Of a DNA stretch of 64,000 bases, positions 17,188 through 25,951 are shown piece by piece (position 1 is the stretch's first letter; every line of letters begins with the position of its first letter). Below the pieces are notes generated by a model. The model was not told the origin of the DNA, did no database searches, and saw only the letters and a list, made by a program, of their open reading frames with translations. Source of the DNA: Sphingomonas sp. IBVSS2 (lineage in GTDB: Bacteria > Pseudomonadota > Alphaproteobacteria > Sphingomonadales > Sphingomonadaceae). Location: the NCBI RefSeq assembly GCF_002127225.1, contig NZ_NFUR01000005.1, positions 331,832-395,831 of the forward strand, written 5' to 3'. A program made the position numbers and the translations under genes.

Positions 17188-17231
17188 CCGCCTTACTCCC
17201 ATTCCGGGAAACCCTCTAGAAAGCCCTGCTT

Positions 17232-17259
17232 CTTGCGGCAAGCGCGTGTGCACCTATAT
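17232..17259 (+). promoter_or_regulatory. Heat-shock (RpoH) promoter of dnaK
   Basis: CTTGCG at 17232-17237 and CCTATATCCG starting at 17253, separated by 15 bases, match the alphaproteobacterial sigma-32 pattern CTTG ... CYTATNTNNG, with every specified base of the -10 half present. Transcription would start near 17266, about 80 bases before the dnaK ATG. No CIRCE inverted repeat is visible, so heat control is probably by RpoH. Confidence 0.75.
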
Positions 17260-17347
17260 CCGGCAACGTGACCGGTTCTCCGCGCTGCCTCCTAGCAGGG
17301 GCGTGGGGGCCAAGTTTTTGATTTGAACTGGGGGCCAACGAGGGACC

Positions 17348-19264
<1,917 letters not shown>

Positions 19265-19276
19265 CTTAACTTCCCT

Positions 19277-19387
19277 CCCTCTCCTCGCGTGCGGGGAGAG
19301 GGCCGGGGAGAGGGGGAGTGGGGCGGCAATGCGGATTTCCGGCGGCGTGCCCCTCTCCCGACCCTCTCCCTGCGAGCGGGGAGAGGG
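19277..19387. repeat. Palindromic repeat between dnaK and dnaJ
   Basis: This 111-bp element has two facing hairpins, CCCTCTCC...GGAGAGGG at 19277-19302 and again at 19362-19387. It is the same family as the element inside uvrA but with different hairpin loops. It ends 9 bases before the dnaJ ATG, so its terminal GGGGAGAGG is the only Shine-Dalgarno-like sequence in front of dnaJ. It could also trim or attenuate the dnaK-dnaJ transcript. Confidence 0.8.
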
Positions 19388-19396
19388 CTTTAATTG

Positions 19397-20518
19397 ATGA
19401 CCACCGAAGTCGATTATTACGAGCTGCTCGAAGTCGAGCGCACCGCGGACGACGTCACGCTCAAGTCCGCCTATCGCAAGCTCGCGATCAAATATCATCC
19501 GGACAAGAATGCCGGGTGCAAGGATCACGAGGCCAAGTTCAAGGCGATCAACGAAGCCTATGACTGTCTGAAGGATCCGCAGAAGCGCGCGGCCTATGAC
19601 CGGTTCGGCCATGCGGCGTTCAAGAACGGTATGGGCGGCGGCGGCGCCGGCCCGCAGCCCGATTTCGGCGCGTTCAGCGACATTTTCGAAAGCGTGTTCG
19701 GCGAGTTCATGGGCGGTGGCCGGGGCGGCGGCCGCCAGGTGCGCCGCGGCGCCGACCTGCGCTACGACATGGAGATCACGCTGGAAGAGGCCTTTCACGG
19801 CAAGACCAGCGAAGTCACCGTCGACGTATCCGGGCATTGCGACACGTGCGAGGGCACCGGCGCCAAGCCGGGCACCAAGGCGACTCAGTGCAAATATTGC
19901 GGCGGGCACGGCAAGGTGCGCGCGCAGCAGGGCTTCTTCATGGTCGAGCGCGCCTGCCACCATTGCCACGGCGCGGGCGAGATCATCGACGAGCCGTGCC
20001 GCGATTGCCGCGGCGAAGGCCGGGCCGACAAGACCAAGACGCTCAAGATCAACGTGCCGCCGGGCGTGGACGAGGGCACCCGGATCCGCTTGCAGGGCGA
20101 AGGCGAAGCGGGTGCGCGCGGCGCGCCGGCGGGCGACCTCTACATCTTCCTGCACGTTAAGAAGCACGCGATCTTCGATCGCGAGGGCACGAACCTGTTC
20201 GCGCATGCGCCGATCAGCTTTACCACCGCGGCGCTGGGCGGCGAAATCGTCCTGCCCGGCCTGGACGGCGAGAAGCATGTGGTGAAGATCGCGCCGGGCA
20301 CCCAGAGCGGCCGCGAAGTGCGCCAGCGCGGCGCCGGCATGCCGGTGCTCCAGGGGCGCGGGCGCGGCGACCTGGTCGTCGAGCTCGTCGTCGAGATGCC
20401 GACCAAGCTGACCGCGAAGCAGCGCGAGCTGCTCGAGGAATTCCGCGCGACCGAGACGGGCGACGAATGCCCCCAGACGACCGGCTTCTTCGCCAAGCTC
20501 AAGGCGGCGTTGGGGTAG
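19397..20518 (+). CDS. dnaJ: Chaperone protein DnaJ (Hsp40)
   Basis: The 373-residue product is the Hsp40 co-chaperone that delivers clients to DnaK and stimulates its ATPase. In order it has the J domain with HPD (KYHPDKN), a Gly-rich segment (~70-110), the zinc domain with four CxxCxGxG-type repeats (CDTCEGTG, CKYCGGHG, CHHCHGAG, CRDCRGEG) and the C-terminal substrate-binding domains. The ATG at 19397 is chosen over the TTG one codon earlier. It is in an operon-like order behind dnaK, separated only by the palindromic repeat. Confidence 0.98.
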   Translation: MTTEVDYYELLEVERTADDVTLKSAYRKLAIKYHPDKNAGCKDHEAKFKAINEAYDCLKDPQKRAAYDRFGHAAFKNGMGGGGAGPQPDFGAFSDIFESVFGEFMGGGRGGGRQVRRGADLRYDMEITLEEAFHGKTSEVTVDVSGHCDTCEGTGAKPGTKATQCKYCGGHGKVRAQQGFFMVERACHHCHGAGEIIDEPCRDCRGEGRADKTKTLKINVPPGVDEGTRIRLQGEGEAGARGAPAGDLYIFLHVKKHAIFDREGTNLFAHAPISFTTAALGGEIVLPGLDGEKHVVKIAPGTQSGREVRQRGAGMPVLQGRGRGDLVVELVVEMPTKLTAKQRELLEEFRATETGDECPQTTGFFAKLKAALG

Positions 20519-20523
20519 GGCAG

Positions 20524-20744
20524 ATCGACATTCAGTTCCCTCCCTTCCATTCCCGGTGGCGAGGGACGGAAGTTGAATGTCGAGCGCTCTCCCTTCCGTC
20601 ATGCTGAACTTGTTTCAGCATCCAATTCTCCACTGGCGATATCGCTGGTGGCACCTTGGACCCTGAAACAAGTTCAGGGTGACGAAGGAGGTTGGTTCGG
20701 AGTGTTCCTGCCTGCCAAGCCACACCCCCAGCCTGAATGTCGAT
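20524..20744 (-). repeat. MITE-like dispersed repeat, copy 2
   Basis: This 221-bp element is the reverse-oriented relative of the one at 246-464. Its ends form a perfect 12-bp inverted repeat, ATCGACATTCAG at 20524-20535 and CTGAATGTCGAT at 20733-20744. An internal copy of the terminus (TTGAATGTCGA, about 20574) closes a smaller hairpin. It fills the space after dnaJ. There is no internal gene: it looks like a non-autonomous element mobilised, if at all, by a transposase elsewhere. Confidence 0.8.
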
Positions 20745-20985
20745 TGGCCCCAGAGTCGTGGGGATGACGAGAGAAATCGGGATGATGGGGGAAGCCAAAC
20801 CTGGACTTGTTCCCGGGGTGACGCCGGAACCGCGGAAGACGCAGCTACCTGCAGGTGCGCCCGTAGTCGATGCAATCCCCTCCCTTTCGCACCGTTTCGG
20901 TCCGGCTCGCTCCCATATGGGGTCTGTCCCGATTGCCGCCGGGTGTCGATAGTTGCGCGTCCTGGGGAAGCGGGGGAGAAAACCC
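20745..20985. other. Intergenic DNA after the repeat, no gene seen
   Basis: Between the MITE-like copy and the tail-collar gene I find no convincing coding sequence or RNA gene. The stretch contains several GGGATGA / GGGGTGACG half-sites like those of the palindromic repeats, suggesting decayed repeat copies. The promoter of the tail-collar gene should lie in its last 100 bases, but I cannot define it. Confidence 0.4.
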
Positions 20986-21933
20986 ATGTGGGCTTGGCTG
21001 AAGGCATTGCTGGCGCGGCTGTTCGGCGGCCGGGCGCCGAAGCCCGCTCCGCCGGTACTGGAGGAGGAAACCGTCCGGCCCGGCCCGCCGCCGCCTTCGG
21101 GCATGCAGCAGCTGCTGGTGATGAACGGCGTCTTCCCGCAGGACGGCCCGGCCCCCGCGCAATTCACCGTCGGCATGATCGAGAGCTTTGCCGGCAGCTA
21201 CCCGGCCTATGGCGCCAGGCCGTGCACCGGCGGCACGCTGCCGATCCTGTGGAACCAGCCGCTGACGGCGGTGATGGGAACGAGTTTCGGCGGCGACGGA
21301 ATCACGACCATCGGCGTGCCCGACCTGCATGCCCGGGTCGTGATCGGCGGCGGGCCGGTGGGCGGGATGCCGCCGGGCGCGCTCGTCCTCAGCTGGCTGA
21401 TCGCGTTGGATGCGAGCGTCGACGCGCCGTTGCCGGGAACGGTGACGCCCTTTTGCGGGACCGTGGTGCCGGGCGGCTGGGCGCCCTGCGACGGCGCGAC
21501 GCTGCCGGTCCAGCAATATGCCGCGCTGTTCGCGGCGATCGGCACCGCGTTCGGCGGCAATGGCGCGACGACCTTCCAGCTGCCGGACCTGAACGGCGCG
21601 GCGCCGGTGGGCCTGGGACCGGGCATGGCGCTGGGCCAGAAGGTGTCGGGCACGATCGGTGGGCTGGGCCTCAACTATATCATCAATACCGGCGATCTTC
21701 TGGCTCCCGGCAGCGGCGATGGCGATCCGCCGGCCTATCATGCCTATGCCGGGCAGGTGACGGCCTATGCCGGCGCGCAGATCCCCCAGGGCTGGGCGGC
21801 GTGCGACGGCAGCGTGCTGCCGATCTCGCACTATCCGACCTTGTTCCAGGCGATCGGCGACATCTGGGGCGGCGACGGCAAGACGAGCTTCGGCCTGCCC
21901 GATCTGCGCGGCCGGATGATGCCCGGGGCCTGA
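20986..21933 (+). CDS. Triple tail-collar domain protein
   Basis: The 315-residue product has three consecutive units of the phage tail-collar (PF07484-like) domain, at about residues 50-120, 150-205 and 245-312. Each has the pattern G-x-I/V-x-x-F/Y-x-G-x-x-P-x-G-W-x-x-C-D/T-G, then FGGxGxTTFxLPDLxGR. A basic, amphipathic N-terminus (MWAWLKALLARLFGG) and a Pro/Glu-rich linker precede them. Stand-alone proteins of this kind (microcystin-dependent-protein-like) are widespread outside prophages; no phage genes lie nearby. Surface or fibre-tip roles are possible but unproven. GGGGGAG precedes the chosen ATG. Confidence 0.8.
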   Translation: MWAWLKALLARLFGGRAPKPAPPVLEEETVRPGPPPPSGMQQLLVMNGVFPQDGPAPAQFTVGMIESFAGSYPAYGARPCTGGTLPILWNQPLTAVMGTSFGGDGITTIGVPDLHARVVIGGGPVGGMPPGALVLSWLIALDASVDAPLPGTVTPFCGTVVPGGWAPCDGATLPVQQYAALFAAIGTAFGGNGATTFQLPDLNGAAPVGLGPGMALGQKVSGTIGGLGLNYIINTGDLLAPGSGDGDPPAYHAYAGQVTAYAGAQIPQGWAACDGSVLPISHYPTLFQAIGDIWGGDGKTSFGLPDLRGRMMPGA

Positions 21934-22019
21934 GCCGCCGCGATTTCGTTACGTGAACGCAAGCTGCAAGACGAGTTCAGCATCGCATCAGGCCGAATCG
22001 CCTAGACCCATCCTCGTAC

Positions 22020-22037
22020 CCGGTGCCCAGGCACCGG
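22020..22037 (+). promoter_or_regulatory. Hairpin next to the ribosome-binding site
   Basis: CCGGTGCC-CA-GGCACCGG is a perfect 8-bp stem in the 5' leader of the glycine-zipper gene. It ends 3-4 bases before its strong AAGGAGGAG ribosome-binding site. It may stabilise the mRNA or modulate ribosome access. Confidence 0.4.
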
Positions 22038-22056
22038 CCAAAGGAGGAGATAGATC

Positions 22057-22443
22057 ATGCGTAAGACGCTTCTGGGCCTCGCGGCCATGGCCGTTGCCCT
22101 TCCCGCCCTGCCCTCGACCGCGATGGCGCAGCGTTATGACGGCTATCGGGGCGACGATGGTCGCTACGAGCGCGGCTATGACAATCGCGGCTATGACCGG
22201 GGCTATGACGACCGCGGCCATTACAACGGCCCGAGCTGGCGTGGCCGCGACGGCCGCAACTATTGCCGCCGTTCGGACGGCACGACAGGCATGCTGATCG
22301 GCGGCGTCGCCGGTGCGCTGGTCGGCCGCAGCATCGATCGCTACGGCGATCGCACCCCCGGCACGCTGCTCGGCGCCCTGGGCGGCGCGCTGCTCGGCCG
22401 GGCGATCGACAAGGACAGCAGCGGCGGCCGTCGCTGCCGCTAA
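22057..22443 (+). CDS. Secreted glycine-zipper protein
   Basis: The 128-residue product has a Sec signal peptide (cleavage after AMAQ, about residue 25). A Tyr/Asp/Arg/Gly-repeat segment (RGYDNRGYDRGYDDRG) follows, and then YCRRSDGTTG and a glycine zipper (GGVAGALVG ... GTLLGALGGALLGR). The motif and zipper are shared with the lipoprotein at 1139-1540, so the two are paralogues with different envelope targeting. AAGGAGGAG lies 8 bases before the ATG. The gene is monocistronic and is followed by an intrinsic terminator. No activity is known. Confidence 0.78.
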   Translation: MRKTLLGLAAMAVALPALPSTAMAQRYDGYRGDDGRYERGYDNRGYDRGYDDRGHYNGPSWRGRDGRNYCRRSDGTTGMLIGGVAGALVGRSIDRYGDRTPGTLLGALGGALLGRAIDKDSSGGRRCR

Positions 22444-22470
22444 GTCCCGAGGGATTTCAAGCAGGAGGCA

Positions 22471-22505
22471 GGGGCCCGGTGGAAACGCCGGGCCCCTTCT
22501 CTTTG
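22471..22505 (+). terminator. Intrinsic terminator after the glycine-zipper gene
   Basis: GGGGCCCGG at 22471-22479 pairs perfectly with CCGGGCCCC at 22488-22496 around an 8-base loop, followed by TTCTCTTTG. It lies 28 bases after the stop codon of the glycine-zipper gene and ahead of the convergent flavin reductase gene. Confidence 0.75.
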
Positions 22506-22533
22506 CCGGCCCCCTTCTCCTTGGGCGTGTCGC

Positions 22534-23109
22534 TCAGGCGGCGCGGGCGGCCTTGAGCGCGTTGCCCCACCAGGCGATCTCGTCGAACAAGGTGGCGCGC
22601 GCGGCGGCGAGATGGGGATAGTCGTCCAGCGTCTTGCCCTGCTGCAGGATGCCGAGGAACGGCTCCATGCCCACATTCACCTCGGCCCTGATCGGCGCCA
22701 TGTGCAGCTCGACCGCGATGCCGCGCAGCTGCTCGATCGCACGGGCGCCGCCGACGCCGCCATAGCCGACGAACGCCACCGGCTTGCGGCGCCATTCGAA
22801 GGTGGCGGAATCGAGCGCGTTCTTCAGCACCGCGGTGGGCCCGTGATTATATTCCGCAGCGGTGACGATGAAGCCGTCATATCTGCCGACCTTCTGGCGC
22901 CAGGCCTCGGCAGCAGGGTGCGAATAGACGCCCTGGGTCCAGGATGGGGGGACGGGCTCCTCGAACAGCGGCAGATTCTGGTCGCGCAGGTCGAGGATAT
23001 CGAGCGTGAAGTCGTCGCGCGCGGCGGCACCGGCGGCGATCCATTGGGCGGGAACGTCCGCGAAACGCTGCGGGCGGGTGCTGCCGATGATGAGTGCGAG
23101 GTTGAGCAT
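22534..23109 (-). CDS. NADPH-dependent FMN reductase (quinone/azo reductase type)
   Basis: The 191-residue product has a flavodoxin-like fold of the NADPH-dependent FMN reductase family. It starts LALIIGSTRPQRFADVPAQW, with the FMN phosphate loop GSTR, and contains AAEYNHGPTAVLKNALD, the hallmark YNxxxPxxLKNxxD segment. Such enzymes reduce flavins, quinones, azo dyes or chromate in the cytoplasm. It diverges from an HxlR regulator across a 98-base gap with a perfect palindrome, the arrangement of quinone- or electrophile-inducible reductases. The start matches the conserved N-terminus. Confidence 0.88.
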   Translation of the reverse strand: MLNLALIIGSTRPQRFADVPAQWIAAGAAARDDFTLDILDLRDQNLPLFEEPVPPSWTQGVYSHPAAEAWRQKVGRYDGFIVTAAEYNHGPTAVLKNALDSATFEWRRKPVAFVGYGGVGGARAIEQLRGIAVELHMAPIRAEVNVGMEPFLGILQQGKTLDDYPHLAAARATLFDEIAWWGNALKAARAA

Positions 23110-23129
23110 GGAAATTTCGACCCTTTCCG

Positions 23130-23144
23130 GTTACGAATCGTAAC
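23130..23144. promoter_or_regulatory. Palindromic operator in the reductase/HxlR gap
   Basis: GTTACGA-A-TCGTAAC is a perfect 7-bp inverted repeat with a 1-base centre, lying 20 bases from the reductase start and 63 bases from the regulator start. Its TTAC...GTAA form fits binding sites of HxlR/MarR-type dimers. It is the likely operator through which the HxlR protein represses the reductase and perhaps itself. Confidence 0.7.
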
Positions 23145-23207
23145 AGGGGATCAAATGATGCGGTGGGCGCATCGCCACAAGGAGGCACATTTCTGGAACC
23201 CAGGCAC

Positions 23208-23600
23208 ATGCATGTAAGCGGCGGGCAGATAGGCGGACAGCACCAGGGCTGTACGCCGGTGCGCGAGATCCTCGCCAAGATCGGCGACAAATGGAGCATC
23301 CTGACGATCATGATGCTGAGCGGCGGCACCAGGCGGTTCAGCGAGCTGCAGCGCGGGATCGAGGGCATCTCGCAGCGGATGCTGACGCTCACCCTGCGCG
23401 GGCTGGAACGCGACGGGCTGGTGATGCGCGAAGTGTTCCCGACGATCCCGCCGCGGGTGGAATATACGCTGACGCCGCTGGGGCGCTCGCTCCAGCAGCC
23501 GGTGACTGCGCTCGGCCAATGGGTGACGGCGAACCTGCCGGAGATCGATGCGGCGCGGCGCCGGTTCGATGCGTCGGCGGAGGATCGGGCGGGCAGTTGA
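23208..23600 (+). CDS. HxlR family transcriptional regulator
   Basis: The 130-residue product has the HxlR winged-helix pattern: CTPVREILAKIGDKWSILTI, then RRFSELQRGIEGISQRMLTLTLRGLERDGLV and VEYTLTPLG. The conserved N-terminal cysteine (in QGCTPV) is present. In YodB-type relatives this cysteine senses quinones and diamide. With the divergent flavin/quinone reductase and the shared palindrome, a redox-sensing repressor of the reductase is the best guess. The ATG at 23208 is preferred; an in-frame upstream start would add 15 unlikely residues. Confidence 0.85.
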   Translation: MHVSGGQIGGQHQGCTPVREILAKIGDKWSILTIMMLSGGTRRFSELQRGIEGISQRMLTLTLRGLERDGLVMREVFPTIPPRVEYTLTPLGRSLQQPVTALGQWVTANLPEIDAARRRFDASAEDRAGS

Positions 23601-23643
23601 CGGAAGAAGCCTGGCGGATGTGCCGGGCTCCTTCCGTCCTGTT

Positions 23644-24033
23644 TCAGGCAAAGGCGCGGCGGAACAGCGACAGGCCGTGGAATTCGAGCGCCGCGAGCCC
23701 CGCCACCGCCAGTGCCTGGACGGCCAGGAAGGCGGCGCCGAGCGGATTCGGCGCGAGCAGGGCGATCACCGCGAAGCTGGCCGCGGTCCAGCCCAGGTTG
23801 AGCAGGGCGATGGCGCGAACCGGCCATTCGACCCGGTCGGTCCGGCGCGCCGCCCAGAGCATGAACGCAGCCGAGGGGAAGAGCAGCAGCCCGGCCTCGA
23901 ACAGCAGCGCCGCGGGCAGGCCGAGCAACCCGGCGAGCGGTCCGGCGCCGGCGGCGAGCAGCGCGCCCATCGCCAGGCAGGTGACTGCGTCGATGGTGAG
24001 CACGGTGCGGAGGAAATGGATCGGATTGGTCAT
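23644..24033 (-). CDS. Four-TM membrane protein of unknown function
   Basis: The 129-residue product has four hydrophobic helices, at about residues 8-30, 38-58, 68-90 and 95-115, with short loops. It contains FEAGLLLFPSAAFMLWAARR and an HGLSLFRRAFA C-terminus. Similar small integral-membrane proteins occur in many sphingomonads without a known role. It is divergent from the XRE regulator (gap ~120 bases), which is a common arrangement for a regulator and its target. A CATGGGTCGTCTCCCTTG context gives a good AGGGAGA ribosome-binding site. Confidence 0.68.
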   Translation of the reverse strand: MTNPIHFLRTVLTIDAVTCLAMGALLAAGAGPLAGLLGLPAALLFEAGLLLFPSAAFMLWAARRTDRVEWPVRAIALLNLGWTAASFAVIALLAPNPLGAAFLAVQALAVAGLAALEFHGLSLFRRAFA

Positions 24034-24155
24034 GGGTCGTCTCCCTTGCTGGTGATGACGCAAGGCTGACGGCATCGGCGCACCCGGTCGATTACGCGGG
24101 AGGTAATGGAAACCGGCGCGGCTTGCGGGCAGAGAAGCGGCGAAGGAGACTATCC

Positions 24156-24938
24156 GTGCAGCCAGCCGTCCGCCCGCTCGGCGACCAGATCAGGGAATGG
24201 CGCCGCCGCCGCCGGCTGAGCCAGATGGACCTGGCGCTGGATGCGGAGATATCGACCCGGCATCTGAGCTTCATCGAGACCGGGCGCACCCGGCCGAGCC
24301 GCGAGATGGTGCTGCGCCTGGCCGACCAGCTCGCGCTGCCGCTCCGCGAACGCAACACGATGCTGCTCGCGGCGGGGTTCGCGCCGCTCTATGCTCAGCG
24401 GGCGCTCGACGATCCTGCCCTGGCGGCGGCGCGGCGGGCGATCGACCTGGTGCTGAAGGGGCACGAGCCCTGGCCGGCGCTGGCGATCGACCGGCATTGG
24501 CATCTGATCGCGGCCAATGCGGCGGTCGAGCCGCTGCTCGCCGGCTGCGCCCCGCACTTGCTGGCGGGGCCGGTCAACGTGCTGCGCCTGAGCCTGCACC
24601 CCGAGGGGCTGGCGCCGCGGATCCTGAACCTCGCCGAATGGCGCGCGCACCTGCTCGAGCGGCTGCGGCGCCAAGCGATGACCACCGGCGACCAGGCGCT
24701 GGAGGCGCTGGTCGTCGAGCTGGAGGGCTATCCCTTTCCCGACGGGGCGGGGCAGCTGGAGGATATGGGCGGGGTGGCGATCCCGCTGCGGCTCGCCACC
24801 CCGCTGGGCGACCTCAGCTTCATCAGCACCACCACCGTATTCGGCACGCCGCTCGACGTGACGCTGGACGAACTGGCGATCGAGGCCTTCTATCCGGCGG
24901 ACGCGATGACGGCGGAGCGGCTGCGGGGGGTGCATTGA
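24156..24938 (+). CDS. XRE family regulator with MmyB-like sensor domain
   Basis: The 260-residue product has an N-terminal helix-turn-helix (about residues 6-60: LGDQIREWRRRRRLSQMDLA, then STRHLSFIETGRTRPSREM). A C-terminal MmyB-like ligand domain (about 85-255) follows, with the family motif WHLIAANAAVEPLL and an FPDGAGQLED region. MmyB-type regulators bind fatty-acid-like ligands in a PAS-like fold. The GTG at 24156 follows GAAGGAGA and is preferred to a TTG 11 codons upstream. It diverges from the four-TM protein, its likely target. Confidence 0.85.
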   Translation: MQPAVRPLGDQIREWRRRRRLSQMDLALDAEISTRHLSFIETGRTRPSREMVLRLADQLALPLRERNTMLLAAGFAPLYAQRALDDPALAAARRAIDLVLKGHEPWPALAIDRHWHLIAANAAVEPLLAGCAPHLLAGPVNVLRLSLHPEGLAPRILNLAEWRAHLLERLRRQAMTTGDQALEALVVELEGYPFPDGAGQLEDMGGVAIPLRLATPLGDLSFISTTTVFGTPLDVTLDELAIEAFYPADAMTAERLRGVH

Positions 24939-24940
24939 AA

Positions 24941-24968
24941 TTCCTCCTCCGGCTTGCTGGGGGAGGAA
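24941..24968. repeat. Short GC-rich hairpin after the XRE gene
   Basis: TTCCTCC at 24941-24947 and GGAGGAA at 24962-24968, with further inner pairing, form a hairpin directly after the XRE stop codon and just before the end of the convergent peptidase gene. It resembles a half-copy of the CCTCC/GGAGG repeat family and may end both transcripts. Confidence 0.5.
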
Positions 24969-24976
24969 CTTGGAGT

Positions 24977-25783
24977 TCACCGCCCGTCGTCGCTCCAGTG
25001 CGGCGGGTCGCTGAGCAGCTTGATCACACCATAGGTCGCGCCGATCCGATGGAGATCGGTGTTGGTGTCGCCCGAGCGCGGTGCGCCGATCTCGCGCGGC
25101 TTGCCCTGCTTGTCCCGCACCTTGATCGTGCCGTTCCAGCCGATCGTCATGTCGATCGCACGGCCTTCGATATGGCGCGAAGTGAGCGAGGGCTCGAAGG
25201 CGATCTGGAACAGGTCGCACATCGCCTGCGCACCGGCCTTCGACCTGGCGAGGTCGCCATGATCCCATCGGATATCCAGGCCGGGCAGGGCGGGGACCTT
25301 GTTCGGCGCGACCAGCCCCTTTGCCACCCGCCAGCTGTAATGCATCAGCTGCGCGCGGAGGGCGTTGCGGCGCGTGGCGGAGATCGTGACGCTGGCGCCC
25401 GCATCCTTCAGCGCCTTCAGAAAGGCGGTGACGTTGTCGCGGAAGGGCTGGACCAGGTCGGCGACGGCGGCGCTGTTCGGATATCTGGCCTGGTTGGCGT
25501 TCCACCAGTCCGCACCCGCGAACGGCGGGCGGGTGCCCTGGCCGGCGGCGAGCGCGAGCCAGGTCCTGCCGCCGGGGCCGATCAGGCCGTCCGGCCTGGC
25601 CGCACCCAGCACCTGTGCCTGGTAGCCGGTGATCGCCGCAATGGTGAGCGTGCCGCATTCGCCGCTGGTCGGGAGCAGCTTCTGGCCGGTGGCGCCGAGC
25701 CAGTCGTTGAGGAGGTGCTGGACGACCAGTACGTCCGCCAGGTCGTTGACGCCGTTCTTCCCTACCGATGCGCCGATGGGCAT
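24977..25783 (-). CDS. M15-type peptidase with peptidoglycan-binding-like domain
   Basis: The 268-residue product has an N-terminal peptidoglycan-binding-like domain (about residues 1-75: DLADVLVVQHLLNDWL ... DGLIGPGGRTWLAL). The C-terminal domain has the M15 (D-Ala-D-Ala carboxypeptidase/VanY-like) signature SRHIEGRAIDM and a terminal HW (PPHWSDDGR), giving the zinc ligands His, Asp and His. No signal peptide is evident, as in endolysins or effector-type hydrolases; export by another route or lysis is possible. GGGAGGG precedes the ATG at 25783. The adjacent palindromic repeat lies just upstream. Confidence 0.75.
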   Translation of the reverse strand: MPIGASVGKNGVNDLADVLVVQHLLNDWLGATGQKLLPTSGECGTLTIAAITGYQAQVLGAARPDGLIGPGGRTWLALAAGQGTRPPFAGADWWNANQARYPNSAAVADLVQPFRDNVTAFLKALKDAGASVTISATRRNALRAQLMHYSWRVAKGLVAPNKVPALPGLDIRWDHGDLARSKAGAQAMCDLFQIAFEPSLTSRHIEGRAIDMTIGWNGTIKVRDKQGKPREIGAPRSGDTNTDLHRIGATYGVIKLLSDPPHWSDDGR

Positions 25784-25803
25784 GTGATCCCTCCCTTGAG
25801 ATT

Positions 25804-25924
25804 CCCCTCCTTGGAAGGGAGGGGTTAGGGGTGGGTAGATGCGCACGATATGGCAGCCGTTCGCCCGCCTTTACCATATCGCCAGGACACGACCCACCCC
25901 CAACCCCTCCCTTCCAGGGAGGGG
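25804..25924. repeat. Palindromic repeat between peptidase and phytochrome genes
   Basis: This 121-bp element has 21-bp ends (25804-25824 and 25904-25924) that are inverted repeats with one mismatch, each a hairpin of CCCCTCC and GGGAGGGG. Next to the ends are TTAGGGGTGGGT and ACCCACCCCCAA. It belongs to the same family as the uvrA insert and sits between two minus-strand genes, where it may terminate bphP transcription. Confidence 0.8.
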
Positions 25925-25951
25925 AGCTTGTGAGTCGTATCGGCTGAAATC

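Noticed and set aside
20986..21933. Tail-collar gene as evidence for a prophage
   Set aside because: No capsid, tail, integrase or lysis genes are nearby; free-standing collar-domain proteins are common in bacteria.
24977..25783. M15 peptidase as a phage endolysin from a prophage
   Set aside because: There is no holin or other phage gene around it, so only the enzyme family is claimed.
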